Notes: generated by a model not told the origin, from the sequence alone. Shown: positions 6,476-14,678, numbered from the stretch's first letter. The stretch: DNA of 18,539 nt from RECO01 sp050485385 (GCA_050485385.1 JBJHBG010000102.1:1-18539), one strand, 5' to 3'. A program made the numbers and translations.

Positions 6476-7177
6476 ATGCTCGAGAAGCTCACGCTGCAAC
6501 GCTGCGAGGTTTCCGGCGATGGCCAAGTGACGCCGCAGAGCGGGCCAGGCGACGTCTTCGCGGTGATGCTCAATCCGGCCGAGTACAAGCACGCCATGGG
6601 CATCGCCTACAGCGACGACGATCCCGACCGGGCACGGCGCATCGGTGCGCCCGACGCCACGCCGCGCTACGCCGGCAACGACCCCGAGACGATCGCCTTT
6701 CCGCTGGTCCTCGACGGTACCGGTGCCGTGCCCAACCCCGACGGCGGCCCGCCGACCTCGGTTCGCACCCTCGTCGATACGCTCAAGGGCATCTGCTACC
6801 GCTACGAGGGGGACAAGCACGAGCCGAACGTGGTCAAGGTGAAGTGGGGCCAAGCCTTCGACAACTTCTTCGGCCGACTGCGCGACCTCAAGATCGACTA
6901 CACGCTGTTCAAGCCCTCCGGCGAGCCCCTGCGCGCCAAGATGCAGCTGGAGTTCGTCCGCTTCAAGTCGCCCCGACAGTCGGCGCTGGAGTCGCGCCGC
7001 TCGTCGCCGGATCTCACACACGTCGTTCGCGTGCAGGAGGGCGATACCCTGCCACTCTTGTGCGAGCGCATTTACGGCGACGGCAGCCGGTATCTCGCGG
7101 TCGCGCGCTTCAACGCGCTGGTCAACTTCCGGCGGCTGAAGCCGGATACGCTCCTCCGCTTCCCACCGCTGCGCTAG
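6476..7177 (+). CDS. CIS tube protein with C-terminal LysM domain (Afp7/Pvc7-type)
   Basis: This 233-aa protein has the N-terminal CIS_tube domain: MLEKLTLQRCEV, then FAVMLNPAEYKHAMGI, then FPLVLDGTGA at about residues 73-82. A C-terminal LysM-type domain (about residues 182-232) follows, containing VVRVQEGDTLPLLCERIYGD and FNALVNFRRLKPDTLLRFPPL. Homologues in Afp, PVC and T6SS-related particles sit between the tube initiator and the VgrG spike and also contact the baseplate. The LysM fold acts there as a structural module more than a free peptidoglycan binder. It follows the DUF5908 gene by 6 bp, and its stop is 3 bp before the VgrG-like start. The gene order (tube, tube2, small protein, LysM, VgrG) is the standard eCIS core order. 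Confidence 0.94.
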   Translation: MLEKLTLQRCEVSGDGQVTPQSGPGDVFAVMLNPAEYKHAMGIAYSDDDPDRARRIGAPDATPRYAGNDPETIAFPLVLDGTGAVPNPDGGPPTSVRTLVDTLKGICYRYEGDKHEPNVVKVKWGQAFDNFFGRLRDLKIDYTLFKPSGEPLRAKMQLEFVRFKSPRQSALESRRSSPDLTHVVRVQEGDTLPLLCERIYGDGSRYLAVARFNALVNFRRLKPDTLLRFPPLR

Positions 7178-7180
7178 AAG

Positions 7181-8947
7181 ATGCCCGTTTCGCCTGCGCT
7201 CGATACCGTCGGCCCCATCGAGGTGCGCATCGACGTCGACGGCACGGCGGTCGACGGCTCGACCCTGGTCGCGGTCGAGATCGAGCACGGCCTCAACCGT
7301 ATCGGCCGGGCACAGTTGATCTTCGACGACGGCGACGCTGCCTTCGACGGCCGCTTTCCCCTGAGCGACGGCAACACGTTCGACGTCGGGAAAACGGTCA
7401 CCGTCCGAGCCGCCTACGGGTCGACGGAACCCGAAACGCTGTTCGAAGGTGTCGTGGTCGCGCAACGCTTACGCTTCGAGAGCGGCGGCGAGGTCCGCTT
7501 CACCGTCGAGTGCCGGCACGCCGCCGTACGCATGACGCTGGTGCGCCGCAACCGGATCAAGCGGGACGTGACCGACCGGGACCTGCTGGTCGAACTGTTC
7601 CGGGACGCCGGCCTCCAGGCGGACGTGGCTTCGACCGAGGTAACGTTGGGCGAGATCGTGCAGCACGACGTGGTCGATTGGGACTTCGCCGTCACCCGCG
7701 CCGAGGCCAACGCGTTGGTGGTGATCGCCGATCTCGGCGATGTCCGCGTGGCCTCGCCCGATCTCTCCGGGGAGCCGCCGCTCGCCGTCACCTACGGCAT
7801 GGACCTGATCCGGTTCGATGCCGTGCAGGAGGGTCGCGACCAGCACCCCTCGGCCCGCGCCGTGACCTGGAGCCCGGCCGAGCAGGCGACGACCGACGGG
7901 ACGGCGAGCATCCTCGGTCTCGGCGAGTCCGGACCGGGCGACGTTTCGCCGAGCCAACTCGCGAGCGCCCTCGATCAAGCACCGTGGCTGCTCCAGACCG
8001 CAGCGCTCGACCCCGCCTCGCTCGAGCCCTGGGCCAAGGGCTACCAGCAGCGGGCGGCCCTCGCCCGCAACCGGGCGCGGCTGGTCTTCCCCGGCTCCGC
8101 CCTCGCCCGCATCGGCACGACGATCGAACTGAAGGACGTTGGCCGGCGCTACGGCGGCAAGGCGCTGATCGGCACGGTCGAGCACCGCCTAGAGGCCGGC
8201 GAATGGCTGACCACGGTGGAGACGGGGGTCGACCCGGTCACCCACGCCCAGACCCACCGCTTGCCGAGCCCGGAGGCGGCCGGCCTCGTCGCCCCGATGC
8301 GCGGGCTCCAGATCGGCGTCGTGCAGAAGCTCGAGGACGACCCCGACGGGCAGCACCGGATCCAGGTCGCGTTGCCGCTGCTCGGCCAGGAACAGGGGAT
8401 ATGGGCGCGGCTCGCCAAGGCCTATGCGTCGGACGGTTTCGGCCTGTTCGTCCTGCCCGAGATCGGCGACGAGGTCGTCCTCGGCTTCTTCAACGACGAC
8501 CCGAGCCAGGCGGTGGTCCTGGCCTCGCTCTACAGCTCGAAGCGCGCCCCGCCCTTCACCCTGGAGGATGCCAACGACACCAAGGCGCTGGTCACCCGCA
8601 GCGACCTCCGCGTCATCCTCGACGAGGCAAAGAAGGTCATCACGGTCAAGACGCCCGCCGGCAACCAGGCCGTCCTCGACGACGAGGCCAAGACGATCAC
8701 GCTGGAGGACGAGACGGGCAACGTGGTCGAACTGTCGCCGAGCGGCATCAAGCTCGAAAGCCCGCGCGACGTCACCATCAAGGCGACCGGCAAGGTCGAC
8801 GTCACGGCGGGTGCCGATCTGACCGCGAAGGGGCGCAACGTGAACGCCGAGGGCGATGTCGGCGTGAAGGCCAAGGGCGGGGCGACGGCCGAGCTTTCCG
8901 CCGGCGGTCAGACCACCGTCAAAGGTGGCATCGTGATGATCAACTGA
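7181..8947 (+). CDS. VgrG-like spike protein (Afp8/Pvc8-type)
   Basis: This 588-aa protein is a trimeric spike of the VgrG/gp27-gp5 type. Residues about 10-340 resemble phage late-control D (gp27-like; VEIEHGLNRIGRAQLIFDDGD near residues 28-48). About residues 372-451 form a gp5-type OB fold (GLQIGVVQKLEDDPDGQHRIQVALPLLG; GDEVVLGFFNDDPSQAVVLASLYS). The C-terminus (about 455-588) consists of repeated short beta strands (VILDEAKKVITVKTP; AVLDDEAKTITLEDE; DVTAGADLTAKG), as in the triangular gp5 beta-helix. The last residues (GGQTTVKGGIVMIN) fit a blunt tip to which the PAAR cone attaches. No effector domain follows the helix. It is the last plus-strand gene of module 1; its stop is 12 bp from the stop of the convergent DUF4157 gene. 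The usual next gene, a gp25-like Afp9, is absent at this point. Confidence 0.95.
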   Translation: MPVSPALDTVGPIEVRIDVDGTAVDGSTLVAVEIEHGLNRIGRAQLIFDDGDAAFDGRFPLSDGNTFDVGKTVTVRAAYGSTEPETLFEGVVVAQRLRFESGGEVRFTVECRHAAVRMTLVRRNRIKRDVTDRDLLVELFRDAGLQADVASTEVTLGEIVQHDVVDWDFAVTRAEANALVVIADLGDVRVASPDLSGEPPLAVTYGMDLIRFDAVQEGRDQHPSARAVTWSPAEQATTDGTASILGLGESGPGDVSPSQLASALDQAPWLLQTAALDPASLEPWAKGYQQRAALARNRARLVFPGSALARIGTTIELKDVGRRYGGKALIGTVEHRLEAGEWLTTVETGVDPVTHAQTHRLPSPEAAGLVAPMRGLQIGVVQKLEDDPDGQHRIQVALPLLGQEQGIWARLAKAYASDGFGLFVLPEIGDEVVLGFFNDDPSQAVVLASLYSSKRAPPFTLEDANDTKALVTRSDLRVILDEAKKVITVKTPAGNQAVLDDEAKTITLEDETGNVVELSPSGIKLESPRDVTIKATGKVDVTAGADLTAKGRNVNAEGDVGVKAKGGATAELSAGGQTTVKGGIVMIN

Positions 8948-8959
8948 ACGTCGGCTCGG

Positions 8960-9589
8960 TCAGTCCCGTCGACGCCGCTGCGCCGCTTCGCTCGCGCGCC
9001 GGCCCATCGTGTCGGCTTCGCGCTCGAGCGCCGGATCGGCGTTGAGCGGCACGCCGTCGATCGTGCCGGTGGCGGGCACCCGGCCTTGGCGTTGCTGCAC
9101 GGTATGCCAAGCCTCGTGCGGCAGATGCCGCTCCTCGCCGGGCGCGACGTGGATGTCCCGACCCTGGGCGTAGGCGAGGGCGCCGACGCGGGCCGGCTGC
9201 GCGGAGCCGTAATGCACGCGAACGTCGCCGAGGTCGGTCCCGGAGAGGCTTTCCAGACCGCCGCGCAAGGCGCTCGGCAAGGCCGTCGTTGCCGTCGCGG
9301 CACCCGCTGCCGCCTCGCGCTGCACCGGCGCCGAGAAGCGGCCCTGCAGCAGTTCCTCCTCCTCGGGCATCGCCGCCTGCAACGGCACGCTGCCGTCGAT
9401 CCGCCGCTGCAAAGCGGCGGCCGGCTGAAAGTCGGCGGCTTCGCTCGCGAGGGCCTGCACGGCGCGGTGCTGGACGACGACGGAACTCGCCGACGCCAGG
9501 CGTTGAAGGCCGGAGCGCCCGGGCGTCGAGCGCTCGTGCAACCGCTCTGTTGCCGCGCGGCCAACCATCCCCCGAGACCCGATCGCCAT
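8960..9589 (-). CDS. DUF4157-domain protein with HExxH metallopeptidase motif
   Basis: This 209-aa protein carries a DUF4157 domain over about residues 100-200. It includes DLGDVRVHYGSAQPARVGALAYA, then QGRDIHVAPG, then HEAWHTVQQ at 158-166 (an HExxH zinc motif) and a downstream LEREAD (188-193) that could give the third ligand. The N-terminal region has low-complexity Ala/Gln/Arg text with EEEELLQGRF (77-86), a segment often seen before DUF4157. The domain recurs in eCIS loci, alone or as the leading part of large toxins. Here no toxin domain is attached. The ATG at 9589 is chosen because AGGGAG (9603-9598 on the minus strand) is 8 nt upstream. The longer open frame upstream has Arg-rich non-protein-like text. 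It is divergent from the baseplate genes and convergent with the spike gene. It could be cargo, a protease acting on cargo, or an assembly factor. Confidence 0.9.
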   Translation of the reverse strand: MAIGSRGMVGRAATERLHERSTPGRSGLQRLASASSVVVQHRAVQALASEAADFQPAAALQRRIDGSVPLQAAMPEEEELLQGRFSAPVQREAAAGAATATTALPSALRGGLESLSGTDLGDVRVHYGSAQPARVGALAYAQGRDIHVAPGEERHLPHEAWHTVQQRQGRVPATGTIDGVPLNADPALEREADTMGRRASEAAQRRRRD

Positions 9590-9597
9590 CGCCTTCG

Positions 9598-9603
9598 CTC
9601 CCT
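9598..9603 (-). promoter_or_regulatory. Ribosome binding site deciding the DUF4157 gene start
   Basis: AGGGAG on the minus strand lies 8 nt before ATG 9589. The alternative ATG at 9616 has no such site, so the shorter protein is preferred. Confidence 0.5.
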
Positions 9604-9679
9604 GGTGCAACGGCATGATGACGCAGGCACGGGCCTGCTGGCAACGCCGATCTACGGCTGAATAGTGATTCGAGTTCGT

Positions 9680-9689
9680 CAACCTATGC
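9680..9689 (-). repeat. 10-mer GCATAGGTTG shared with the first divergent region (copy 2)
   Basis: The minus strand reads GCATAGGTTG here and overlaps the left arm of the ACCTAT-N5-ATAGGT palindrome. Copy 1 lies at 2275-2284 on the plus strand, upstream of module 1. Confidence 0.35.
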
Positions 9690-9698
9690 TTAATAGGT
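9682..9698. promoter_or_regulatory. Candidate operator palindrome ACCTAT-N5-ATAGGT
   Basis: Perfect 6-bp arms (9682-9687 and 9693-9698) flank GCTTA in the AT-rich part of the divergent region. One arm overlaps the base at 9682 that also begins a minus-strand TTGACG. The dimensions suit a dimeric repressor or activator. The regulator is unknown and no binding data can be drawn from sequence alone. Confidence 0.4.
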
Positions 9699-9794
9699 GC
9701 CTTGCACGAGGGAACCTTCCGCGCATCATGGGCGGTGGAATGTACGCGCTTGGGTTTCGTCTCCGTGGTCTCCTGCCCTCCCTCGTCGGGCCTA

Positions 9795-9807
9795 GATCGA
9801 GGCGATC
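9795..9807. repeat. Inverted repeat GATCG-AGG-CGATC
   Basis: Perfect 5-bp arms with a 3-nt centre lie about 60 bp upstream of the baseplate gene start. It could be an operator for module 2 or a chance palindrome in CG-rich sequence. Confidence 0.25.
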
Positions 9808-9856
9808 GCAGTGCGCACGCCCGGTCGGCGGTGCGTCGGCGGTATGGTGAGGCGGG

Positions 9857-9861
9857 AAGGA
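9857..9861 (+). promoter_or_regulatory. Ribosome binding site supporting GTG 9868 as baseplate gene start
   Basis: AAGGA lies 6 nt before GTG 9868. The in-frame ATG at 9844 has no purine-rich site at a suitable distance. Confidence 0.45.
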
Positions 9862-9867
9862 CGACCG

Positions 9868-12800
9868 GTGGCCGACGGAGCTCACGCAAACGTGACCGAC
9901 GGCGTCGACCAGGCGCATCGCCTGCCACCGGCGTTGGCGGAGGGCTACTTCGCGATCGACGAACGCGACCTCGTTGCACGCATCGCCAGGCTCGCCGACG
10001 TCGCGGGCGAGTTGCCCTTCCAGAACTTGGCCGACCAGTCGCAGGGCACGTGGCGCGAACTCCTGTTCGCCGAAGATGCCGTCGTCATGGCGCTGATCCT
10101 CGCCGAGCGTCGCAGCCTCCGCGAGCAACGCTTCGTTCACCGCCTGGAGCGTGACCCGCCGGCGGCGCTGGTGGAGCTGTTCGCATTGGCGGGTGACCTC
10201 GACGGCTGGCTGCGGCGGCTGCGGCGCGCCCATAGCCGACCCGGTGCCGAGTTGGGGCGGCGGATCGAAGAACTGGTGACGGGGCAACTCGCCCCCGAAC
10301 TCGACGCCATGCTCGACTTCGCGCGCGCCGCCGAGGTCGATGTCGCGGTACCGCGCGATCCCGCGTGGCAGCGCCCGCGAGCGCCATCCGTGCTGGCCCA
10401 ACAACCGTGGGACGCCCGTCACCGGCTGCGCACGGCGTATTACGGGCTGCTGAACGGCGTCGCCTACCTGCAACGGATCGCGCCGCCCTATTTTGCGGAA
10501 TGCATGGCGACTGCGGATCACCAACCGGCGGCCGCACTCTGGCTGGCCGCTCTCGACCTGTTCGACGACGTGCGCGCCAAACTCGAGCGCTTCACCACAC
10601 GTCACGCCGACTTCTACCATCGCGACGTGCTGGGCACACGACCGCGTCCGGCGACGCCCGAGCGCGTGCTGCTCGGCTTTCCCGAAGCGGCCGGCAACGT
10701 CGCCATCGCCGTGCGTAAGGGCGCCGAGGTGCGCGCCTCCTGGCCGGAACGACCGAGCGGCGTACGGTTCGCGGTCGATGCGGATGCGTTCGCCTCGGCG
10801 GCACGGCTGCGGGCAGCCCACACCCTGCTCTACCAGCGCGATCCACTGATGTCGCCGCACCGGGAGATGGACGCGGTGACCCGTGTGCGCGTCACCCGCC
10901 TGCCGCTGGGCGCCGCCGGGACGGTCGAGCGCAGCGGCTGGTCCCTGCTCGGTGGCGATCCCGCCGACGTCTTCGCCGGCGAGCACGCGGTCGTCGGTCT
11001 CGCCTTCACCTCGCCCTGCCTTTTGCTGCGCGAGGGCGTCCGCCGCGTCCGCCTACACTTGGCGCTCGCCCCGCGCCGGCCGGCGGACGAACCGGGCGCG
11101 GCCGGGACCGAGGCTGCCGACCACGCTTGGCTCGCCGCCCAGTTCACGGCGCTCCTCGCCGCCGATCCGGGTCTCGGAGCGGCGATGGTCGAGACGTCGG
11201 TGACGGATACGGTACAGAGGCTCCTGGACTCGCTCGCCGAAGGCGATGCCGGCGCCGACGATCCGATCGCGCGCCTCCTGCCCGAGGAGCCGGTACAGGC
11301 GCTGTTCGTCCGCCTCGCGATGCGGACCGCCAGACCGGAGCGTCCGCGCGGCTTCGCCGCTCCCTTCGGCCGGCTGATGGCGCGCCTCCTGCTCGGCCCG
11401 GATCGACAGGCACCGCCCGCCGCCGTCGACGAGATCGTCGCCCACGCCGAGCGGGTACTCGGGCCGCGGCCGACCGGCGAGGCGGCGAGCGACCATCCGG
11501 TTCGGCGCCTGCTGACCGAGGGCCGTGCCTACCAGTACGAGAAGTTCCTGAAGGACGCCTTCGTGCTCGACCTCGCCACCGCCGACGGCTGGCACCGCGT
11601 CGCCGACCTTGGCGTGCGTCCCCTCGCAGCGGTCGGCGACGAGCGGTTGGGCCTCGCCTTTGCGTTCGAGCTCGGCCGCGACGCGCCCCCGATCGAGCCC
11701 AACGGCGACCTCGCACGGTCGCTCGGCCTCTCCGCCACGGCACCGCTGGCCCGGCTGACGCTCGCGCCGGACGCGACGTTCTGTGCGCAAACCCTCCTGG
11801 AGCCGTTCGTGCTCGACGAGATCGCGGTCGAGGTCGACGTCCGCGGCCTGCGCGACGTGCGGATCTCCAGCGACTTCGGCGCGCTCGACCCGAGCCAAGC
11901 GTTCCAGCCCTTCGGGCCGACGCCGCGGATCGGCACGGGCTTCGTCGTCGGTGGGTTCGAGCCGGCGCAAAAGCGGCTTCGGCGCCTCACCCTGCGACTG
12001 GAATGGCTGGGACTGCCGACCGTCCCCGGCGGCTTCGACACCCATTACCGACCCTACGGCGAGGACTGGGCCGACGCTAGCTTCGGCGTCGAGGTCGACT
12101 GGCTGAGCGACGGTGTCTGGCAGCCGCTGCCCGGAGCCGCCGCCCCGCTGTTCGAGCCGGTCACGGCCGCCGAGGTGCTGCCGGCCCGGGCGCGGGTGCG
12201 GATCGACCTGCCAAGTGCAACGACGCCGCTCCCGCCCTCGGTCGCCGAGGCCGACTTCGCCTATGGCGTCGCGGCCCGGAGCGGCTTCGCGCGGCTGCGA
12301 CTGACGGGGCCGCCCGAAGCGTTCGGTCATGCGGCCTATCCCCGCCTGCTCGCCCGGAGCTTCGGCCGTCCGGGCTGGCGGCGGCGGCCGCCTCCGCCGC
12401 CGCCTTCACCCTACACCCCGACGCTGGCCCGCCTGGAGATCGACTACCGCGCCCGCACCAGCATCCGTCTCGGCGAGGTGCCGGCCGAAACCGCCCGCGC
12501 CCGCGGCGAGGTCGCGGTGCATCTGAGCCCGTTCGGCGTCGAGCGCATCCATCCGGACCCGGTTCGCTCCCGGCCCGGTGCCTTGCCCGTGCGCGCGGTC
12601 GACGGTGCGCTCCACCTGGGTATCGAGCGGCTGCGGCCCGGGCAGCCCGTCTCGCTCCTGTTCCACATGGCGGAGCGCGCCCAACGCCGGCGCGCGGGCG
12701 ATCCACCGCCGATCGGCTGGAGCTACCTTTCGGCGCTGGGCTGGACGGACGTGCCGACGGACCACGTCGTCGCCGACACGACGAGCGGGCTGATGCGCTC

Positions 12801-13857
12801 CGGCGTGGTCAGTCTCCAGGTCCCCGCGGACGCCACCTTGGCGGGCAGCGGCATGCCGGCGGGCGTCGTCTGGCTACGGGTCGGCGCCGACAGCGACCTT
12901 CAGGCCTTTCCCCGACTGGCGGCGCTGGTGGTGAACGGTGTCTCGGCCACGCGGCTGGAGGAGGACGCCGCAACCGCCCTGCCGACCAAGCCGCAGTGGC
13001 GGATGGCAATGCCGGTGCCGGGCCTCGAGACCATCCATCAGCTCGGCCAACCCACCGGCGGTCTGCCGGGCGAAACCGGCGCCCAGTTCCACGCCCGCGT
13101 CGGCGAGCGCGTCCGTCATCGCGGCCGGGCGGTCACCGCCTGGGATTACGAAAGGCTGGTGCTGGATCGCTTCCCCGAGGTGTGGAAGGTGAAGTGCTTT
13201 CCGGCGATGGACGACCGGGATCCCGAGCGTCCGGCCCCGGGCCGGGTACTGGTCGTGGTGGTGCCGCAGGCATCGGCCGCTCCCGAGGCCGAACGCTTCG
13301 AGGCGCGGATGTTCGACCTGTTGTCGCTCGACCGCATCCGCGAGGCGCTCGTCGCCCTGGCGCCGGCCACCGCCCGCCTCGAAGTCCGCAATCCCAGCTA
13401 CGACCTGATCCAGGTCCGCGCCCGGGTCCGCTTCGTCGATGCCGCCGACCAGGCGTGGCTGGTGCGCGTCCTCGGCGACGAGCTCGCGGGATATCTGAGC
13501 CCCTGGGACGAGACCGGGACGTCGCTGGGCTTCGGCTGGCAGCTCAACGCCGAGGACGTCGAGGGCTTCGTTGCCGAACGCGACTACGTCGAGTCGGTTT
13601 CGGAATTCGCCATGCTGATGCTGACGACGGACGACGTCGCCTTCCATCACCTGGACGACACGGCGCGACCGGCGCCCGCCGTCAACGACCCCGGCCTCGG
13701 CATCCTGCGCCACAGCGTGCCCTGGAGCCTGCCCCTGCCGCTGCGCCGCCAGGCCCTGCACCCGACGCGGCTGCGCGGGCGGCCCGATGCACCGGCGGCA
13801 GGCGTCGGTGAGCTTGCCGTCGGCGGCACCCTCGTCGTCGCGGAGCAGGACCGATGA
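9868..13857 (+). CDS. Large J-like baseplate wedge protein (Afp11/12-type)
   Basis: This 1329-aa protein has the C-terminal hallmark of baseplate J/gp47-type proteins: RHRGRAVTAWDYERLVLDRF then PEVWKVKCFP at about residues 1083-1112. Beta-rich text surrounds it (IHQLGQPTGGLPGETGAQFH). The middle carries many short beta segments. A poly-Pro tract near residues 840-852 separates an N-terminal part from the J-like part, probably as a hinge. The N-terminal 400 residues are helical and specific to eCIS-type homologues (GYFAIDERDLVARIARLAD; LRTAYYGLLNGVAYLQRIAP). Wedge proteins of this kind ring the spike hub and trigger sheath contraction. GTG 9868 is preferred (AAGGA 6 nt upstream); ATG 9844 would add eight residues. 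The stop overlaps the next ATG by 4 bp. Whether it corresponds to Afp11 or Afp12 cannot be decided by eye. Confidence 0.9.
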   Translation: MADGAHANVTDGVDQAHRLPPALAEGYFAIDERDLVARIARLADVAGELPFQNLADQSQGTWRELLFAEDAVVMALILAERRSLREQRFVHRLERDPPAALVELFALAGDLDGWLRRLRRAHSRPGAELGRRIEELVTGQLAPELDAMLDFARAAEVDVAVPRDPAWQRPRAPSVLAQQPWDARHRLRTAYYGLLNGVAYLQRIAPPYFAECMATADHQPAAALWLAALDLFDDVRAKLERFTTRHADFYHRDVLGTRPRPATPERVLLGFPEAAGNVAIAVRKGAEVRASWPERPSGVRFAVDADAFASAARLRAAHTLLYQRDPLMSPHREMDAVTRVRVTRLPLGAAGTVERSGWSLLGGDPADVFAGEHAVVGLAFTSPCLLLREGVRRVRLHLALAPRRPADEPGAAGTEAADHAWLAAQFTALLAADPGLGAAMVETSVTDTVQRLLDSLAEGDAGADDPIARLLPEEPVQALFVRLAMRTARPERPRGFAAPFGRLMARLLLGPDRQAPPAAVDEIVAHAERVLGPRPTGEAASDHPVRRLLTEGRAYQYEKFLKDAFVLDLATADGWHRVADLGVRPLAAVGDERLGLAFAFELGRDAPPIEPNGDLARSLGLSATAPLARLTLAPDATFCAQTLLEPFVLDEIAVEVDVRGLRDVRISSDFGALDPSQAFQPFGPTPRIGTGFVVGGFEPAQKRLRRLTLRLEWLGLPTVPGGFDTHYRPYGEDWADASFGVEVDWLSDGVWQPLPGAAAPLFEPVTAAEVLPARARVRIDLPSATTPLPPSVAEADFAYGVAARSGFARLRLTGPPEAFGHAAYPRLLARSFGRPGWRRRPPPPPPSPYTPTLARLEIDYRARTSIRLGEVPAETARARGEVAVHLSPFGVERIHPDPVRSRPGALPVRAVDGALHLGIERLRPGQPVSLLFHMAERAQRRRAGDPPPIGWSYLSALGWTDVPTDHVVADTTSGLMRSGVVSLQVPADATLAGSGMPAGVVWLRVGADSDLQAFPRLAALVVNGVSATRLEEDAATALPTKPQWRMAMPVPGLETIHQLGQPTGGLPGETGAQFHARVGERVRHRGRAVTAWDYERLVLDRFPEVWKVKCFPAMDDRDPERPAPGRVLVVVVPQASAAPEAERFEARMFDLLSLDRIREALVALAPATARLEVRNPSYDLIQVRARVRFVDAADQAWLVRVLGDELAGYLSPWDETGTSLGFGWQLNAEDVEGFVAERDYVESVSEFAMLMLTTDDVAFHHLDDTARPAPAVNDPGLGILRHSVPWSLPLPLRRQALHPTRLRGRPDAPAAGVGELAVGGTLVVAEQDR

Positions 13858-14678
13858 GCGTCGGCCGGCGCGACCGCAAGACGCTGCGGAACTACTTTCG
13901 CGGCGGCGCCCTGCCCACCGCCGAGCATTTCGGCGAGCTGATCGACAGCACCGTCAACAAGGTGGACGACGGCTTCGACAAGACGCCGACCGACGGGCTG
14001 AAGATCGCCTGGCTCTCGTCGCCCAACTTCATCACCTTCTATCGCGGCGACGTGTTCGGTCCGGCGGTGTGGCGGGTGGCGCACGATACCGAGCGCGACA
14101 CGCTGCAATTCACCAGCGAGCACGGCACGCCGCACACCAGCCTTGCCGTCGGCCGCGGCCGAGTAGGGGTGAACACGGCCGAACCCGACACCGCGCTCGA
14201 CGTCGCGGGCACCGTCCGCGCCCAAGGCCGCATCGGCTATCCGGCCCGTACCGAAGCGGTACCGGCGGACGGCGAATGGCACGCGCTGACGGACTGGCTG
14301 ACGGGCTGCCAGGCGCTGGAGGTGGTCGCCGGCGTCGGCGGCGGCCCCAAGTCGGGCCGCTACGCCCTGGTGCATGCCATCGCCATGAACGCCTACAACC
14401 CCACGAGCTTCTGGCCCGACTGGTTCGGCCGGCGGCGGCCGATCCGCACCGTGCATGCAGCCTACGGCAGCGACGGCGACCGGCTGCTCCTGCGCTGGGT
14501 CACCAACCGGACGCGACGGCGGGAGTATCGGCTCGAGCTGCGCTCGCGCTGCCGGTTTCGAGGCGAGGTGTTCGTTCAGGCCTACATCACCCGGTTGTGG
14601 TTCGATCCGACCATGCAAGGCTCGGCCTCGGCCACCATCCACCCCGCCGAGACCACTACGGACGGCGAGAGCGCGTGA
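13854..14678 (+). CDS. Putative short fibre/receptor-binding protein (eCIS-associated)
   Basis: This 274-aa protein begins with a helical anchor (RDRKTLRNYFRGGALPTAEH, then FGELIDSTVNKVDDGF, about residues 6-42). The middle contains RVGVNTAEPDTALDVAGTV near residues 102-120, matching the V-GIGT-xP-xxxLDVxG motif seen in trimeric fibres and adhesins. The C-terminal domain has EWHALTDWLTGCQALEVVAG and GRYALVHAIAMNAYNP, and an Arg/aromatic-rich end. By motif and position it may be a fibre or a baseplate-attached decoration that binds target cells, but I cannot assign it with certainty. Its ATG at 13854 overlaps the previous stop (ATGA), and its own stop overlaps the next GTG (GTGA), so it is translationally coupled to both baseplate genes. 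It is far shorter than classical Afp13 fibres, which suggests a minimal or different targeting device. Confidence 0.78.
   Translation: MSVGRRDRKTLRNYFRGGALPTAEHFGELIDSTVNKVDDGFDKTPTDGLKIAWLSSPNFITFYRGDVFGPAVWRVAHDTERDTLQFTSEHGTPHTSLAVGRGRVGVNTAEPDTALDVAGTVRAQGRIGYPARTEAVPADGEWHALTDWLTGCQALEVVAGVGGGPKSGRYALVHAIAMNAYNPTSFWPDWFGRRRPIRTVHAAYGSDGDRLLLRWVTNRTRRREYRLELRSRCRFRGEVFVQAYITRLWFDPTMQGSASATIHPAETTTDGESA

Larger units (their letters stand above)
9590..9867. promoter_or_regulatory. Divergent regulatory region between DUF4157 and baseplate genes
   Basis: These 278 bp should hold the promoters for the minus-strand DUF4157 gene and for module 2. The stretch 9655-9700 is the most AT-rich in the window. 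It contains the palindrome at 9682-9698 and, on the minus strand, TTGACG (9682-9677), which would fit a -35 for the DUF4157 gene. A TATTCA follows it at only 12 bp, so the -10 is not settled. A second inverted repeat, GATCG-AGG-CGATC, lies at 9795-9807. No protein-like frame is seen. Confidence 0.5.

Noticed and set aside
8948..8975. Terminator between the convergent VgrG-like and DUF4157 stops
   Set aside because: Only a 5-bp CGTCG/CGACG pairing with a long loop and no T-tract could be drawn; too weak to report as a feature.
6844..9045. Plus-strand 733-codon frame overlapping the LysM and VgrG-like genes
   Set aside because: It is Arg/Pro/Gly-rich shadow text in another frame and crosses the gene boundary of two recognised proteins.
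9665..9850. Possible 61-codon plus-strand gene in the divergent region
   Set aside because: GTG start without a ribosome site, basic unpatterned sequence and overlap with the region needed for promoters.
9590..9979. Upstream extension of the DUF4157 protein to base 9979
   Set aside because: The added residues are Arg/Ser/Pro-rich and run through the regulatory region into the coding part of the baseplate gene; a good ribosome site supports ATG 9589.
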